From Posidoniimonas corsicana (lineage in GTDB: Bacteria; Planctomycetota; Planctomycetia; Pirellulales; Lacipirellulaceae), in NCBI RefSeq assembly GCF_007859765.1, contig NZ_SIHJ01000004.1, forward strand, positions 124,001-188,000: 64,000 nt of DNA, in the 5' to 3' direction. Of this stretch, positions 38,500 through 47,043 are shown one piece after another; position 1 is the stretch's first letter, and the number at the start of each line of letters is the position of its first letter. The notes below the pieces were generated by a model. It saw only the letters and a program-made list of their open reading frames with translations. It ran no database searches and was not told the origin of the DNA. Made by a program: the position numbers and the translations under genes.

Positions 38500-40335
38500 A
38501 TGAGCGAGAACAACGGCTTCAACGCAGAACAGCAGACCTTCCTGCAGGGCTTCGCGCTCGGCTCGGACGTCGCCCGCAAGGTGCGGGGCCTGCCGGTGAT
38601 CTCCGGCAGCGGCGGCCCGGCCGGCGAGACCCTCACGCTCGGCGCCCCCGCCCCGGCGCCCGCGGCGGGCGAGCTGCCACGCGACCCGATGTCCGTCCAC
38701 GCCGAGGCCCAGGACCGCCAGGTCGCGGCCGGCGGCAAGCTGGTAGCCGAGGAGAAGGCCAAACGCGCCAAGCCGCCCCGCGACATGTGGGACGAGATGC
38801 AGGCCCGCGCCGACGCCGGCGAGTTCCCCAAGGGCACCGACGTCTTCCTGACCAAGTTCTACGGCATGTTCTACGTCGCGCCGGCGCAGGACTCGTACAT
38901 GTGCCGCCTGCGCTTCCCGGGTGGCGCCATCAAGAGCTGGCAGCTCCGCGGCCTGGCCGAGATGGCCGACAGCTTCGCCGGCGGCTACGCCGACGCCACC
39001 ACCCGCGCCAACCTGCAGCTCCGCGAGATCGGCGCCGGCGACTGCATCAACGTGCTGACCGGCCTGCGGGACCTGGGCATCATCAACTACGGCGCCGGCG
39101 GCGACAACATCCGCAACGTCACGGCCAGCCCGCTCAGCGGGATCGACCCGACCGAGCTGATCGAGACCCTCCCGCTCGCCCGCGACATGCACTACTACCT
39201 GATCAACCACCGCGAGCTGTACGGCCTGCCACGCAAGTTCAACATCGCGTTCGACGGCGGCGGTTCGATCAGCGCCCTGGAGGACACCAACGACATCGGC
39301 TTCACCGCCGTGCGGGCCGCGGGTCCCGACCTGCCCGAGGGGGTCTACTTCCAGCTCACCCTGGGCGGCATCACCGGCCACAAGGACTTCGCCCGCCCGA
39401 CCGGCGTGCTGCTCGAGCCGCAGGAGTGCGTCGAGGTGGCGGCCGCCATCGTGCGGGTGTTCATCAAGAATGGCGACCGCACCAACCGCAACAAGGCGCG
39501 GCTCAAGTACGTGCTGGACGACTGGGGCTTCGACAAGTTCATCGAGGAGGTCGAGGCGGACCTGGGCCGCCCACTGCGGAAGGCGCCGCTGGACGTGTGC
39601 CAGCCGCGGTCGTCCGACGACCGGCAGGGCCATATCGGCGTCCACGCCCAGAGCCAGGAGGGGCTGAACTACGTCGGCGTGGCGTTCCCGGTCGGACGCA
39701 TGACCAGCGACCAGATGCGGGGCCTGGCCAAGATCTCCGACCGCTACGGCGACGGCGACATCCGCCTGACCGTCTGGCAGAACCTGCTGATCGCCAACAT
39801 CCCGGACGCGGACGTCGACGCCGTGAAGGCCGAGATCGAGGCGATCGGACTCGACCACGACGCCAACAGCATCCGCGCGGGTCTGATCTCTTGCACCGGC
39901 TCCGCCGGGTGCAAGTACGCCGCCGCGCCCACCAAGGCCAACTCGCTGACCATCGCCGACTACGTCGAGCAGCGGCTGGAGCTGGACGTGCCGGTCAACA
40001 TCCACCTGACCGGCTGCCACCACTCGTGCGCCCAGCACTACATCGGCGACATCGGTCTGATCGCCGCCAACGTCGAGAACCCGGACGACCCCGACGGCGA
40101 CACCGTCGAGGGCTACCACATGTTCGTCGGCGGCGGCTACGGGGAACGCCGCGGCATCGGCCGCGAGCTGTTCAACGGGCTCCCGTTCAGCCAGGTGCCG
40201 GCCCGCGTGGCCACGTTGCTGCAGGCGTACCTGGACAACCGGCAGTCGCCCGAGGAAGCGTTTGTCGAATTCACCCGCCGCGTCGAAGTCGAGGAGCTCC
40301 GCGAGCTCTGCCTCACGGCGCCGGCCCTCGCCTAA
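38500..40335 (+). CDS. nirA: Ferredoxin-type nitrite reductase NirA with N-terminal extension
   Basis: A 611-residue sirohaem enzyme. The cluster/sirohaem cysteines are C465-x5-C471 (CTGSAGC) and C506-x3-C510 (GCHHSC). Two sulfite/nitrite reductase half-repeats are visible. It reduces nitrite to ammonium with six electrons. About 110 residues precede the family core and start with [15 protein letters not shown], a motif shared with the next gene's product. The gene lies 13 bases after nasA. The electron donor is probably the adjacent reductase rather than photosynthetic ferredoxin (inference). Confidence 0.93.
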   Translation: MSENNGFNAEQQTFLQGFALGSDVARKVRGLPVISGSGGPAGETLTLGAPAPAPAAGELPRDPMSVHAEAQDRQVAAGGKLVAEEKAKRAKPPRDMWDEMQARADAGEFPKGTDVFLTKFYGMFYVAPAQDSYMCRLRFPGGAIKSWQLRGLAEMADSFAGGYADATTRANLQLREIGAGDCINVLTGLRDLGIINYGAGGDNIRNVTASPLSGIDPTELIETLPLARDMHYYLINHRELYGLPRKFNIAFDGGGSISALEDTNDIGFTAVRAAGPDLPEGVYFQLTLGGITGHKDFARPTGVLLEPQECVEVAAAIVRVFIKNGDRTNRNKARLKYVLDDWGFDKFIEEVEADLGRPLRKAPLDVCQPRSSDDRQGHIGVHAQSQEGLNYVGVAFPVGRMTSDQMRGLAKISDRYGDGDIRLTVWQNLLIANIPDADVDAVKAEIEAIGLDHDANSIRAGLISCTGSAGCKYAAAPTKANSLTIADYVEQRLELDVPVNIHLTGCHHSCAQHYIGDIGLIAANVENPDDPDGDTVEGYHMFVGGGYGERRGIGRELFNGLPFSQVPARVATLLQAYLDNRQSPEEAFVEFTRRVEVEELRELCLTAPALA

Positions 40336-40369
40336 CCCCACCCCCCTCCCACCTAGCCAGGCGATCGCT

Positions 40370-41929
40370 ATGAGCGTTTCCATCATCCCGGAATCCGCCC
40401 CCTTCACGCCCGAGCAGCGCTCGTGGCTCAACGGTTTTCTCGCGGGCTGGGCGGGCGTTGTGGACGACCCGCAGGCCAGCGGGCAGGGCCTGGCCGGCGC
40501 GTTGATGCCGCCGCCGCTCGAGGCGCCCGCCGAGGAAGAGGAGGACGAGGACTTCCCCTGGCACGACCCGGCCCTGGAGATGGACGAGCGGCTCAAGCTG
40601 GCCGAGGACAAGCCGCTGAAGCGGAAGATGATGGCCGCCATGGCGCAGCTCAACTGCGGCGCTTGCGGCTACGTCTGCCAGACCTACTCCGAGGCGATCG
40701 CGGCCGGTGAGGAGTCGAACCTGACGCTCTGCTCGCCCGGCGGCAAGGCGACCGCCAAGATGCTCAAGAAGCTGGTCAAGGAAGGGGGCGACGCCCCCGC
40801 CGCCAGCAACGGCAAGGCCGAGGCCGCCAAGCCGGCCGAGAGCGGCTACACCCGGGCCAACCCGTACGCGGCGCGCGTCAAGGCGTGCTACAACCTCAAC
40901 CAGGCCGGCTCGTCGAAGCAAACGTCGCACGTCGAGATCGAGCTGGGGGACAGCGGCCTGGCGTACGAGGCCGGTGACGCCCTGGGCGTCTACCCGACCA
41001 ACTGCCCGGACCTGGTTGACGAGATCCTGCCCCTGATCGGCGCCGGCGGCAACGGCGACGTCAAGCAGCAGCTCGTCGAGAAGTACTGCCTGCGGGGCGT
41101 CTCGGACGAGCTGCTCGAGCAGCTCGCAGACGCCGCCCAGTCCGAGACCGAAGCGGCCGACCTGCGTGGCCTCATCGATTCCGATGAGCTCGACGTGCTC
41201 GATGTGCTGGACGTGCTCAAGCGGGCGCCCTCGGCCCACATCACGCCCGATCAGCTGTTCGGCTGCCTGTCGCCGATGGCGCCGCGGCTGTACTCGATCG
41301 CCAGCTCGCCGGCCGCCCACCCGGGCGAGGTCCACCTGACCGTGGGCCGCGCCACCTTCGCGAACGACGGCCGCGTCTACAAGGGCGTGGCTTCCACCAT
41401 GTTCTCCGACCGGACCGAGAACGGCCACGCGGTCGGCGTCTACGTGCACAAGTCGCACGGGTTCAACGTGCCGGCCGACCCCAGGGCGCCGATGATCATG
41501 GTGGGCCCCGGCACGGGCATCGCGCCGTTCCGCGCGTTCCTCGAGGAACGCGAGGCCACCGGCGCAACCGGCAAGAACTGGCTGTTCTTCGGCGACCAGC
41601 ACGCGGCCACCGACTTCCTGTACGAAGAGCAGCTGTCCGGGATGGCCGAGCGGGGCGTGCTCAACAAGCTCAGCACCGCGTTCAGCCGCGACCAGGAGAC
41701 CAAGGTCTACGTGCAGGACCGGATGCGCGAGGAGGGCGCGGAGCTGTTCGCCTGGCTCGAAGAAGGCGGCAGCTTCTTTGTCTGCGGCGACGCCCGGCGG
41801 ATGGCGGTCGACGTTGACCGCGCGCTGCACGACGTCATCGCCGAGCACGGCGGCATGAGCGACGAGGCCGCGAAGCTGTACGTCGCGACCCTCAAAGACG
41901 AAGGACGCTACGTCCGCGACGTCTACTAG
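40370..41929 (+). CDS. CysJ-like FAD/NAD(P)H reductase with RnfB-like Fe-S domain
   Basis: A 519-residue product from the ATG at 40370 (MSVSIIPESAPFTPEQRSWL). It opens with the same EQ-x3-L-x-GF motif as NirA. Next is a small iron-sulfur domain, C96-x2-C99-x3-C103 with C121 in LCSPGG, resembling the RnfB Fe-S domain. From about residue 155 it follows the CysJ/P450-reductase FAD and NAD(P)H fold: RLYSIASSP, GVASTMFSDR, MVGPGTGIAPFRAFL, LFFGDQ and FVCGDARRMAVDVD. The usual flavodoxin domain is absent. It probably supplies NAD(P)H electrons to NirA or the nitrate reductase. Confidence 0.88.
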   Translation: MSVSIIPESAPFTPEQRSWLNGFLAGWAGVVDDPQASGQGLAGALMPPPLEAPAEEEEDEDFPWHDPALEMDERLKLAEDKPLKRKMMAAMAQLNCGACGYVCQTYSEAIAAGEESNLTLCSPGGKATAKMLKKLVKEGGDAPAASNGKAEAAKPAESGYTRANPYAARVKACYNLNQAGSSKQTSHVEIELGDSGLAYEAGDALGVYPTNCPDLVDEILPLIGAGGNGDVKQQLVEKYCLRGVSDELLEQLADAAQSETEAADLRGLIDSDELDVLDVLDVLKRAPSAHITPDQLFGCLSPMAPRLYSIASSPAAHPGEVHLTVGRATFANDGRVYKGVASTMFSDRTENGHAVGVYVHKSHGFNVPADPRAPMIMVGPGTGIAPFRAFLEEREATGATGKNWLFFGDQHAATDFLYEEQLSGMAERGVLNKLSTAFSRDQETKVYVQDRMREEGAELFAWLEEGGSFFVCGDARRMAVDVDRALHDVIAEHGGMSDEAAKLYVATLKDEGRYVRDVY

Positions 41930-41982
41930 GCGACCCCAGGCGTTCCCGCAGGCGACTCACCCTCGACCCTCACCCCGGGGCT

Positions 41983-43989
41983 GTGGCAGACACCCAAGAT
42001 CTGCAAACAGACTGCGCGCGGCCATCGCTGGTGGTCGTCGGCGCCGGCATGGCGACCCACGCTCTGCTCCAGCGGCTCCGTCGCAACGGCGCGCTCGAGC
42101 GGCTCGACGTGACGGTCATCGGCGAGGAGCCGCGGCCCTGCTACGACCGCGTCAACCTCACCAGCTGCTTCGGCGGCGTCCCGCCCGACGACCTGCTGCT
42201 CTCGCCGGTCGAGTGGTACCGCGAGAACGGGGTCCGGCTGCGCACCGGTGTGCGAGCAACCGGGATCGATCGATCGCGCCGTGCCGTATCGACCGACCCG
42301 CACGGCGAGATCCGGTACGACCACCTGGTGCTCGCGACCGGGTCCCGGCCCTTCGTCCCGCCGATCGACGGCGTGGACCTGCCGGGCGTGTTCGTCTACC
42401 GCACGATCGATGACATCGAAGCGATCCGACAGCACGCCGGGATCTGCCGAACGGCCGCCGTGCTGGGAGGCGGGCTGCTGGGGCTCGAGGCCGGCAAGGC
42501 GCTCTACAACCTCAGCCTCCAGGCCCACGTAGTCGAGGTGGCCCCCGGGCTGATGCCCAGGCAGCTCAACGCCGAGGCGGCCGACCTGCTGAGAGAAGAG
42601 GTGGAGAGCCTGGGCGTGAGCGTTCATCTGCTCCGCCGCGCGTCGCGCCTGGAGCAGGACGGCGCCAAGGTGGTGGTCCACTTCGCCCGGCACGACCCGC
42701 TGAGCGTTGACATGGTGGTCATCTCCGCCGGCATCCGCCCGCGAGACGAACTCGCCCGCGACGCCGGGCTGGAGGTTGGTGAGCGGGGCGGCGTCGCGGT
42801 TAGCGGCGCCCTGCAAACATCCGACCCGCGCGTGTGGGCGGTCGGTGAGTGCGCATCGGTTGATAACGAACTCTTCGGCCTGGTCGGCCCGTGCTACGAG
42901 ATGGCCGAGGCGCTGGCGGACAACCTCGCCGCGATGACGCAGGGGAACCCGATGTCCGCCCGCTTCCACAGCGGGGCGAGCGCGTCGCGGCTAAAGCTGA
43001 TGGGGGTGGACGTGTCGACCCTCGGCAAGCCGATCGGAGAGGCCGCCGCCGCGTCGGTGCTGGTCAGACGGGGGGACGGCTACTGCCGCACCCTCATGGT
43101 CGAACGCGGCCGCGTGGTCGGCGCCATCGGCGTCGGGGACTGGCCGGAGCGGGAACGCCTGAGCGGGCTGATCGCCGCGAACCGTCGCGTGTCGCAGCGC
43201 CAGCTGCGCCGGTTCCAAAGGACCGGCGCGGTGTGGTCCGCGTCGGAGGGCGCCTCGGTGATGGAGTGGCCCGCGGCGGCCACCGTCTGCAGCTGCCTGG
43301 GCGTGACCCGCGGCGACCTGACCGACGCGTTGCAGGCGGGCGCCGGGACCCCTGAGCAGCTTGCCGAGTCGACCGGCGCGTCGACCGTGTGCGGATCGTG
43401 CCGCAACCTGCTGTGCGCGCTTTGTGATCAGCCGGAGGTGGCGGTGGGGGCGAAGGGCAGGGGGGCCCTGCTCGGCGCGTCGGTGTTTGCCGCGCTCGTC
43501 ACGCCCGTGCTGATGGCCTACCGCCCCAGCCGATTCGCCGACACGGTCCAGTCGGCCTGGCGGCGGGTCGACTTCCTCTGGCAGGACGACGTCGCTAAGC
43601 AGGTCACGGGGTACACGCTGCTGGCAATCTCGCTGCTGGCTCTGCTGCTCTCGCTGCGGAAACGGCTGACGCGGTTCCGGCTGGGCGACTTCAACCTCTG
43701 GCGGGGCGTCCACGGCGTGCTCGGCGCCGGCACGCTAGTCGGCTTTGTGGTGCACACCGGCATGAGCCTGGGGCACAACTTCACGTTCGCGTTGGGGTCG
43801 GCGTTCCTGCTGCTCAACCTGCTGGGGGCGGCGACCGGCGTGGCGGCATCCATGGAGAGCCGCCTCACCGGACGCTGGGGCCGCTCGCTCCGCGCCTGGC
43901 GGCCCCGCTTGACCAGGGCGCACATCTGGTTGTTCTGGCCGCTGCCGGCGTTGGTCCTATTCCACATCATCTCCGTCTACTACTACTGA
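41983..43989 (+). CDS. NirB-like FAD protein with [2Fe-2S] domain fused to a haem-b-like membrane domain
   Basis: A 668-residue product from a GTG at 41983. Residues about 10-400 match the FAD/NAD(P)H half of NirB/NasB (VVVGAGMATHALLQRL, YDRVNLTSCFGG, AAVLGGGLLGLEAGKAL). A Bfd-like [2Fe-2S] site follows at C436-x-C438 and C470-x2-C473. The sirohaem half of NirB is missing. Instead there are about five membrane segments from about 495 to 668, with histidines in RGVHG, VVHTG, RAHIW and LFHII that could hold two b-type haems. It looks like a membrane NAD(P)H:cytochrome conduit to the adjacent multihaem cytochrome; this role is inference. Confidence 0.8.
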   Translation: MADTQDLQTDCARPSLVVVGAGMATHALLQRLRRNGALERLDVTVIGEEPRPCYDRVNLTSCFGGVPPDDLLLSPVEWYRENGVRLRTGVRATGIDRSRRAVSTDPHGEIRYDHLVLATGSRPFVPPIDGVDLPGVFVYRTIDDIEAIRQHAGICRTAAVLGGGLLGLEAGKALYNLSLQAHVVEVAPGLMPRQLNAEAADLLREEVESLGVSVHLLRRASRLEQDGAKVVVHFARHDPLSVDMVVISAGIRPRDELARDAGLEVGERGGVAVSGALQTSDPRVWAVGECASVDNELFGLVGPCYEMAEALADNLAAMTQGNPMSARFHSGASASRLKLMGVDVSTLGKPIGEAAAASVLVRRGDGYCRTLMVERGRVVGAIGVGDWPERERLSGLIAANRRVSQRQLRRFQRTGAVWSASEGASVMEWPAAATVCSCLGVTRGDLTDALQAGAGTPEQLAESTGASTVCGSCRNLLCALCDQPEVAVGAKGRGALLGASVFAALVTPVLMAYRPSRFADTVQSAWRRVDFLWQDDVAKQVTGYTLLAISLLALLLSLRKRLTRFRLGDFNLWRGVHGVLGAGTLVGFVVHTGMSLGHNFTFALGSAFLLLNLLGAATGVAASMESRLTGRWGRSLRAWRPRLTRAHIWLFWPLPALVLFHIISVYYY

Positions 43990-44005
43990 GTTCGCCCGCT
44001 CGTTG

Positions 44006-45403
44006 ATGTCCACCAAACCGCAATGGCTCGCCTGGCTGGCGTTAACCTCTGTGATGGTCGCGTTCTTCGTGTACAGCCTGCTCGGCCGCTCCAGTTCCGC
44101 GTCGCGGACGTTCCTGCCCGGCGTTACAACGCACGGCCACTACCAGATTGAGCTCAAGTGCCAGGAGTGCCACACCCCCGGCATGGGCGTGCTGCACGAC
44201 GCGTGCACGCGGTGCCACGGGCAGGAGCTGAAGGACGCCACCGACACGCACCCGCGGTCTAAGTTCACCGACCCGGGCAAGGCGGACATGGTCGCAAAGC
44301 TAGACGGCCGCTCGTGCGTGACCTGTCATCAAGAGCACGTGCCCGACCGCACGCTGGCGATGGGCCTTTCGCTGCCGGGCGACTACTGCTGGCACTGCCA
44401 CCAGGACGTGGGAGAGCAGCGTCCCAGTCACGCCGGGCTGGCGTACGACTCGTGCGCCGCCTCGGGCTGCCACAACTACCACGACAACCGAGCGCTGTTC
44501 GAGGACTTTCTTGTTAACCACTTTGGCGAACCCGACGTGCTGGACGACCCGCGGGTCCCGGCGCGGGGAGGCGCCTCAACCCGGAACCGAGACGATGCGG
44601 AGCTTCAACCGCTTGCGGCCGCCGATCAGGATTCGCCGCTGGCCGATCCGACCGACCGGTCGATCCTTGACGAGTGGTCCGCCGACGCGCACGCGGCGGC
44701 GGGGGTCAACTGCTCTGGCTGCCACGTCAGCGACGCGGGAGTCTGGTCCGACCGGCTCTCCCACGACGCCTGCCAGCGGTGCCACGACCGTGAGGTCGGC
44801 GGCTTCCTCGCCGGACGGCACGGGATGCGACTCGCCGTGGATCTACCAGCGATGTCGCCGGGCATGGCGCGACTGCCCATGAAGCACGACGCGCTGCACC
44901 GCGACCTCGACTGCACGGCGTGCCACCAGGACCACCGGTTCGACGTCCGTTTTGCGGCGGTCGACGCGTGCCTCGCCTGCCACAACGACGCTCACTCGCT
45001 CGCCTACAAGGAATCGGAACACTTCGCGCTGTGGGAGCAGGAACTCAACGACCCCGACGCGGCGGGCGCCGGCGTCTCGTGCGCCACGTGCCACATGCCC
45101 CGTCTTAAGGGGCCCTCGGGCGAGGTCTTTGTGCAGCACAACCAGAACGACAACCTCCGACCCAACGACAAGATGGTGCGTTCCGCCTGCGACAACTGCC
45201 ACGGCCTGCAGTTCACGCTCGACGCGTTGGCGGACCGCCCGTTGATCGACGCCAACTTCAAAGGGCTGCCCTCCACCCGCGTGGAGAGCATCGACATGGC
45301 CAAGGCCTGGGCCGACGAGCGGGAGCGGCTGCGAGAAGAACGGGCCAGGCGGCGGGCCCAGAGCAAGCAGGGGGCTGCGGACACACAGAGATCAGGCGGT
45401 TAA
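44006..45403 (+). CDS. Multihaem cytochrome c, about 11 haems, membrane-anchored
   Basis: A 465-residue protein from the ATG at 44006 (MSTKPQWLAWLALTSVMVAFF, one membrane anchor). Ten CxxCH haem sites start at residues 52, 67, 104, 128, 236, 256, 303, 322, 359 and 395. An eleventh, C150-AASG-C155-H, has a four-residue spacer. CATCHMPR resembles the CxxCHMP pattern seen in nitrite and hydroxylamine-type cytochromes, but no full NrfA or HAO layout is present. The C-terminus is a charged helix. It begins 17 bases after the membrane FAD protein, suggesting direct electron exchange in the periplasm. Confidence 0.9.
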   Translation: MSTKPQWLAWLALTSVMVAFFVYSLLGRSSSASRTFLPGVTTHGHYQIELKCQECHTPGMGVLHDACTRCHGQELKDATDTHPRSKFTDPGKADMVAKLDGRSCVTCHQEHVPDRTLAMGLSLPGDYCWHCHQDVGEQRPSHAGLAYDSCAASGCHNYHDNRALFEDFLVNHFGEPDVLDDPRVPARGGASTRNRDDAELQPLAAADQDSPLADPTDRSILDEWSADAHAAAGVNCSGCHVSDAGVWSDRLSHDACQRCHDREVGGFLAGRHGMRLAVDLPAMSPGMARLPMKHDALHRDLDCTACHQDHRFDVRFAAVDACLACHNDAHSLAYKESEHFALWEQELNDPDAAGAGVSCATCHMPRLKGPSGEVFVQHNQNDNLRPNDKMVRSACDNCHGLQFTLDALADRPLIDANFKGLPSTRVESIDMAKAWADERERLREERARRRAQSKQGAADTQRSGG

Positions 45404-45425
45404 CTGGGCTATCAGGCGGTTCGGT

Positions 45426-45447
45426 GGGAAGGCGAACGCCCCTTCCC
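45426..45447 (+). terminator. Weak hairpin after the multihaem cytochrome gene
   Basis: Seven-base arms GGGAAGG (45426-45432) and CCTTCCC (45441-45447) enclose eight bases, without a clear T-run. It may be a partial terminator or processing site. A direct repeat ATCAGGCGGTT occurs twice just upstream. Confidence 0.3.
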
Positions 45448-45476
45448 GATGTGGTTTACTTGTGAGGGAGATTTGA

Positions 45477-46088
45477 ATGTTGCAGAGTAACAGCCTAACC
45501 CTGTTGGTCGTCCTGCCGCTGCCCGTGCTGCTGACCGGGTGCGGCGGCGGTTCTGCCCCAACGGGGATTACGCCGGAGAAGTTTGCCGACGGGGTCCACG
45601 CCGTGATGATGGCCGACCGAACCGTGTACGCCACGCACGTGGTGACGCGGCTCAAGGGGCAGTCCGCGCCGGTGAAACCGGACGAGTACTGGGACAAGTG
45701 GACCGAGGACTCGGGCGACCCCCACATGCTGCCGCTGCCGGCGCAGATGTTCCGGATGGGCGCGTCGCTGGTGAACGAGAACCCCGACGCAGGGTTCAAG
45801 TACAGCCTGAAGTCGCTGTGGCCCCTCAACCCCGAGCACAAGCCGGTGAGCGAGGAGGAGACCAAGGCCCTCGAGTACCTCAGCGAGCACCCGGGCGAGA
45901 CCTACACCGCCGAGGTGACCGACGCCGACGGGAACAAGCTGTTCACCAAGTACTACCCCGACCGCGCCGTGGCCGCCGCCTGCTGGGAGTGCCACAACGA
46001 GCACGAACGACGCGGCGACGACTACCCGGAGTTCGCCAAGGACGATGTGATGGGCGCCGTGGTGATTTACGTGCCGGTAAGCGGCTAG
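45477..46088 (+). CDS. Tll0287-like haem lipoprotein (DUF3365)
   Basis: A 203-residue lipoprotein (MLQSNSLTLLVVLPLPVLLTGC, lipobox LTGC). The mature part resembles the Tll0287-like/DUF3365 family: YATHVVTRLKGQSAPVKPDEYWDKWTEDSGDPHMLPLPAQM and SLWPLNPEHKP, with a single haem site CWECHNEHERRGDDYPEFAKDDVMGAVVI near the C-terminus. Such domains bind haem in sensor or redox settings. It lies in the cytochrome cluster of the nitrate island, eleven bases before the next cytochrome gene. Confidence 0.82.
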   Translation: MLQSNSLTLLVVLPLPVLLTGCGGGSAPTGITPEKFADGVHAVMMADRTVYATHVVTRLKGQSAPVKPDEYWDKWTEDSGDPHMLPLPAQMFRMGASLVNENPDAGFKYSLKSLWPLNPEHKPVSEEETKALEYLSEHPGETYTAEVTDADGNKLFTKYYPDRAVAAACWECHNEHERRGDDYPEFAKDDVMGAVVIYVPVSG

Positions 46089-46098
46089 GGGGCGCCCA

Positions 46099-46470
46099 AT
46101 GACAAGGCTCATCCCCCTTTGGCTGCTGGCCGTGGCCCTGAGCGGCTGCGGCCAGCAGGGCGAGGCTGAAGACGCCGCGCCCCAACTCCCCCCCACGCCC
46201 GCGGAGCACCTGGCCGGGATCGCGGTCTACGAGTCGGGGTGCGCCTCGTGCCACGACAGCAGCCGTGACGGCGCGCCCCGGCTGGGCTACCTGCCCGCTT
46301 GGGAGAAACGCCTGCCCACCGGGCCGGAAGGACTGGTGCAGAGTGTCGCGGAGGGCAAGGGGCTGATGCCCCCCCGCGGCGACCTGGCCGACGTCTCAGA
46401 CGACCAACTCGCGCAGGCCGTGGCCTACATGATCTACCGCGCTAAGCTCAACATCCCGGCCGGCCACTAG
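46099..46470 (+). CDS. Small lipid-anchored cytochrome c
   Basis: A 123-residue lipoprotein (MTRLIPLWLLAVALSGCG). One c-type haem site CASCHDSSRDGAPRLG lies near residue 50 with a likely Met ligand in GKGLMPPRGDLADVSD, as in cytochrome c5-type electron carriers. It closes the cytochrome sequence of the island and probably shuttles electrons between periplasmic partners. An ATG follows the preceding stop by ten bases. Confidence 0.88.
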   Translation: MTRLIPLWLLAVALSGCGQQGEAEDAAPQLPPTPAEHLAGIAVYESGCASCHDSSRDGAPRLGYLPAWEKRLPTGPEGLVQSVAEGKGLMPPRGDLADVSDDQLAQAVAYMIYRAKLNIPAGH

Positions 46471-46507
46471 CCGTGCCCGGGCCCAACCTGAAGGAGACCA
46501 AGGACCC

Positions 46508-46924
46508 ATGACGCCCGAACAGATCAACCTTGTGCAGACCACCTGGGACAAGGTGGCGCCCAACGCCGACCAGGTGGCCGTGCTGTTCTACGACCGCTTG
46601 TTCGAGATCGCGCCGGAGGTCAAGCCGCTGTTCAAGTCGGACATGACCGAGCAGGGCCGCAAGCTCATGCAGATGCTGGCGGTGGCGGTCAACGGGCTGC
46701 CCCGCTTGGAGTCGATCGTGCCGGCCGTCCAGCAGATGGGCGTACGCCACATCGAGTACGACGTGAAGCCCGAGCACTACGACTCGGTTGGCGAGGCGCT
46801 CCTGTGGACGCTCGAGCAGGGACTCGGCGACGCTTTCACGCCCGAGGTGAAGCGGGCCTGGACCGACACCTACGTAACCCTGGCGACGGTGATGAAGGAC
46901 GCCGCGGCGGCCAAGGTCGCGTAG
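46508..46924 (+). CDS. Single-domain bacterial haemoglobin
   Basis: A 138-residue globin of the Vitreoscilla/flavohaemoglobin-globin type without a reductase domain. The B10 tyrosine is in VAVLFYDRLFEIAPEVKPLF, and the F-helix histidine is in YDVKPEHYDSVGEALLWTL (His90). An AAGGAGACC ribosome site precedes the ATG. Such globins detoxify nitric oxide or store oxygen; beside nitrate and nitrite reductases, NO protection is the natural reading. Confidence 0.93.
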   Translation: MTPEQINLVQTTWDKVAPNADQVAVLFYDRLFEIAPEVKPLFKSDMTEQGRKLMQMLAVAVNGLPRLESIVPAVQQMGVRHIEYDVKPEHYDSVGEALLWTLEQGLGDAFTPEVKRAWTDTYVTLATVMKDAAAAKVA

Positions 46925-46933
46925 CGGGCGACG

Positions 46934-46968
46934 AAAAAACCTAGGGCCGCCACGGGGGCGGCCCTAGG
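46934..46968 (-). terminator. Perfect 12-bp terminator shared by globin and porin genes
   Basis: Arms CCTAGGGCCGCC (46940-46951) and GGCGGCCCTAGG (46957-46968) pair perfectly around a five-base loop. On the minus strand the stem is followed by a run of six T, giving a classical intrinsic terminator for the porin gene that ends at 47044. It lies just after the globin stop and may also block plus-strand read-through. Confidence 0.85.
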
Positions 46969-47043
46969 TGAAGGAGCAGCTTGGCGAGCGCCCGTCGGCA
47001 TCCCCTGCCTGCCGGGCGGACTCGGACGGTCAGAAAGTGGTCG

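Noticed and set aside
45391-45421. Direct repeat ATCAGGCGGTT twice after the multihaem cytochrome gene as an attachment site
   Set aside because: Two short copies around a stop codon, with no integrase or other mobile gene nearby.
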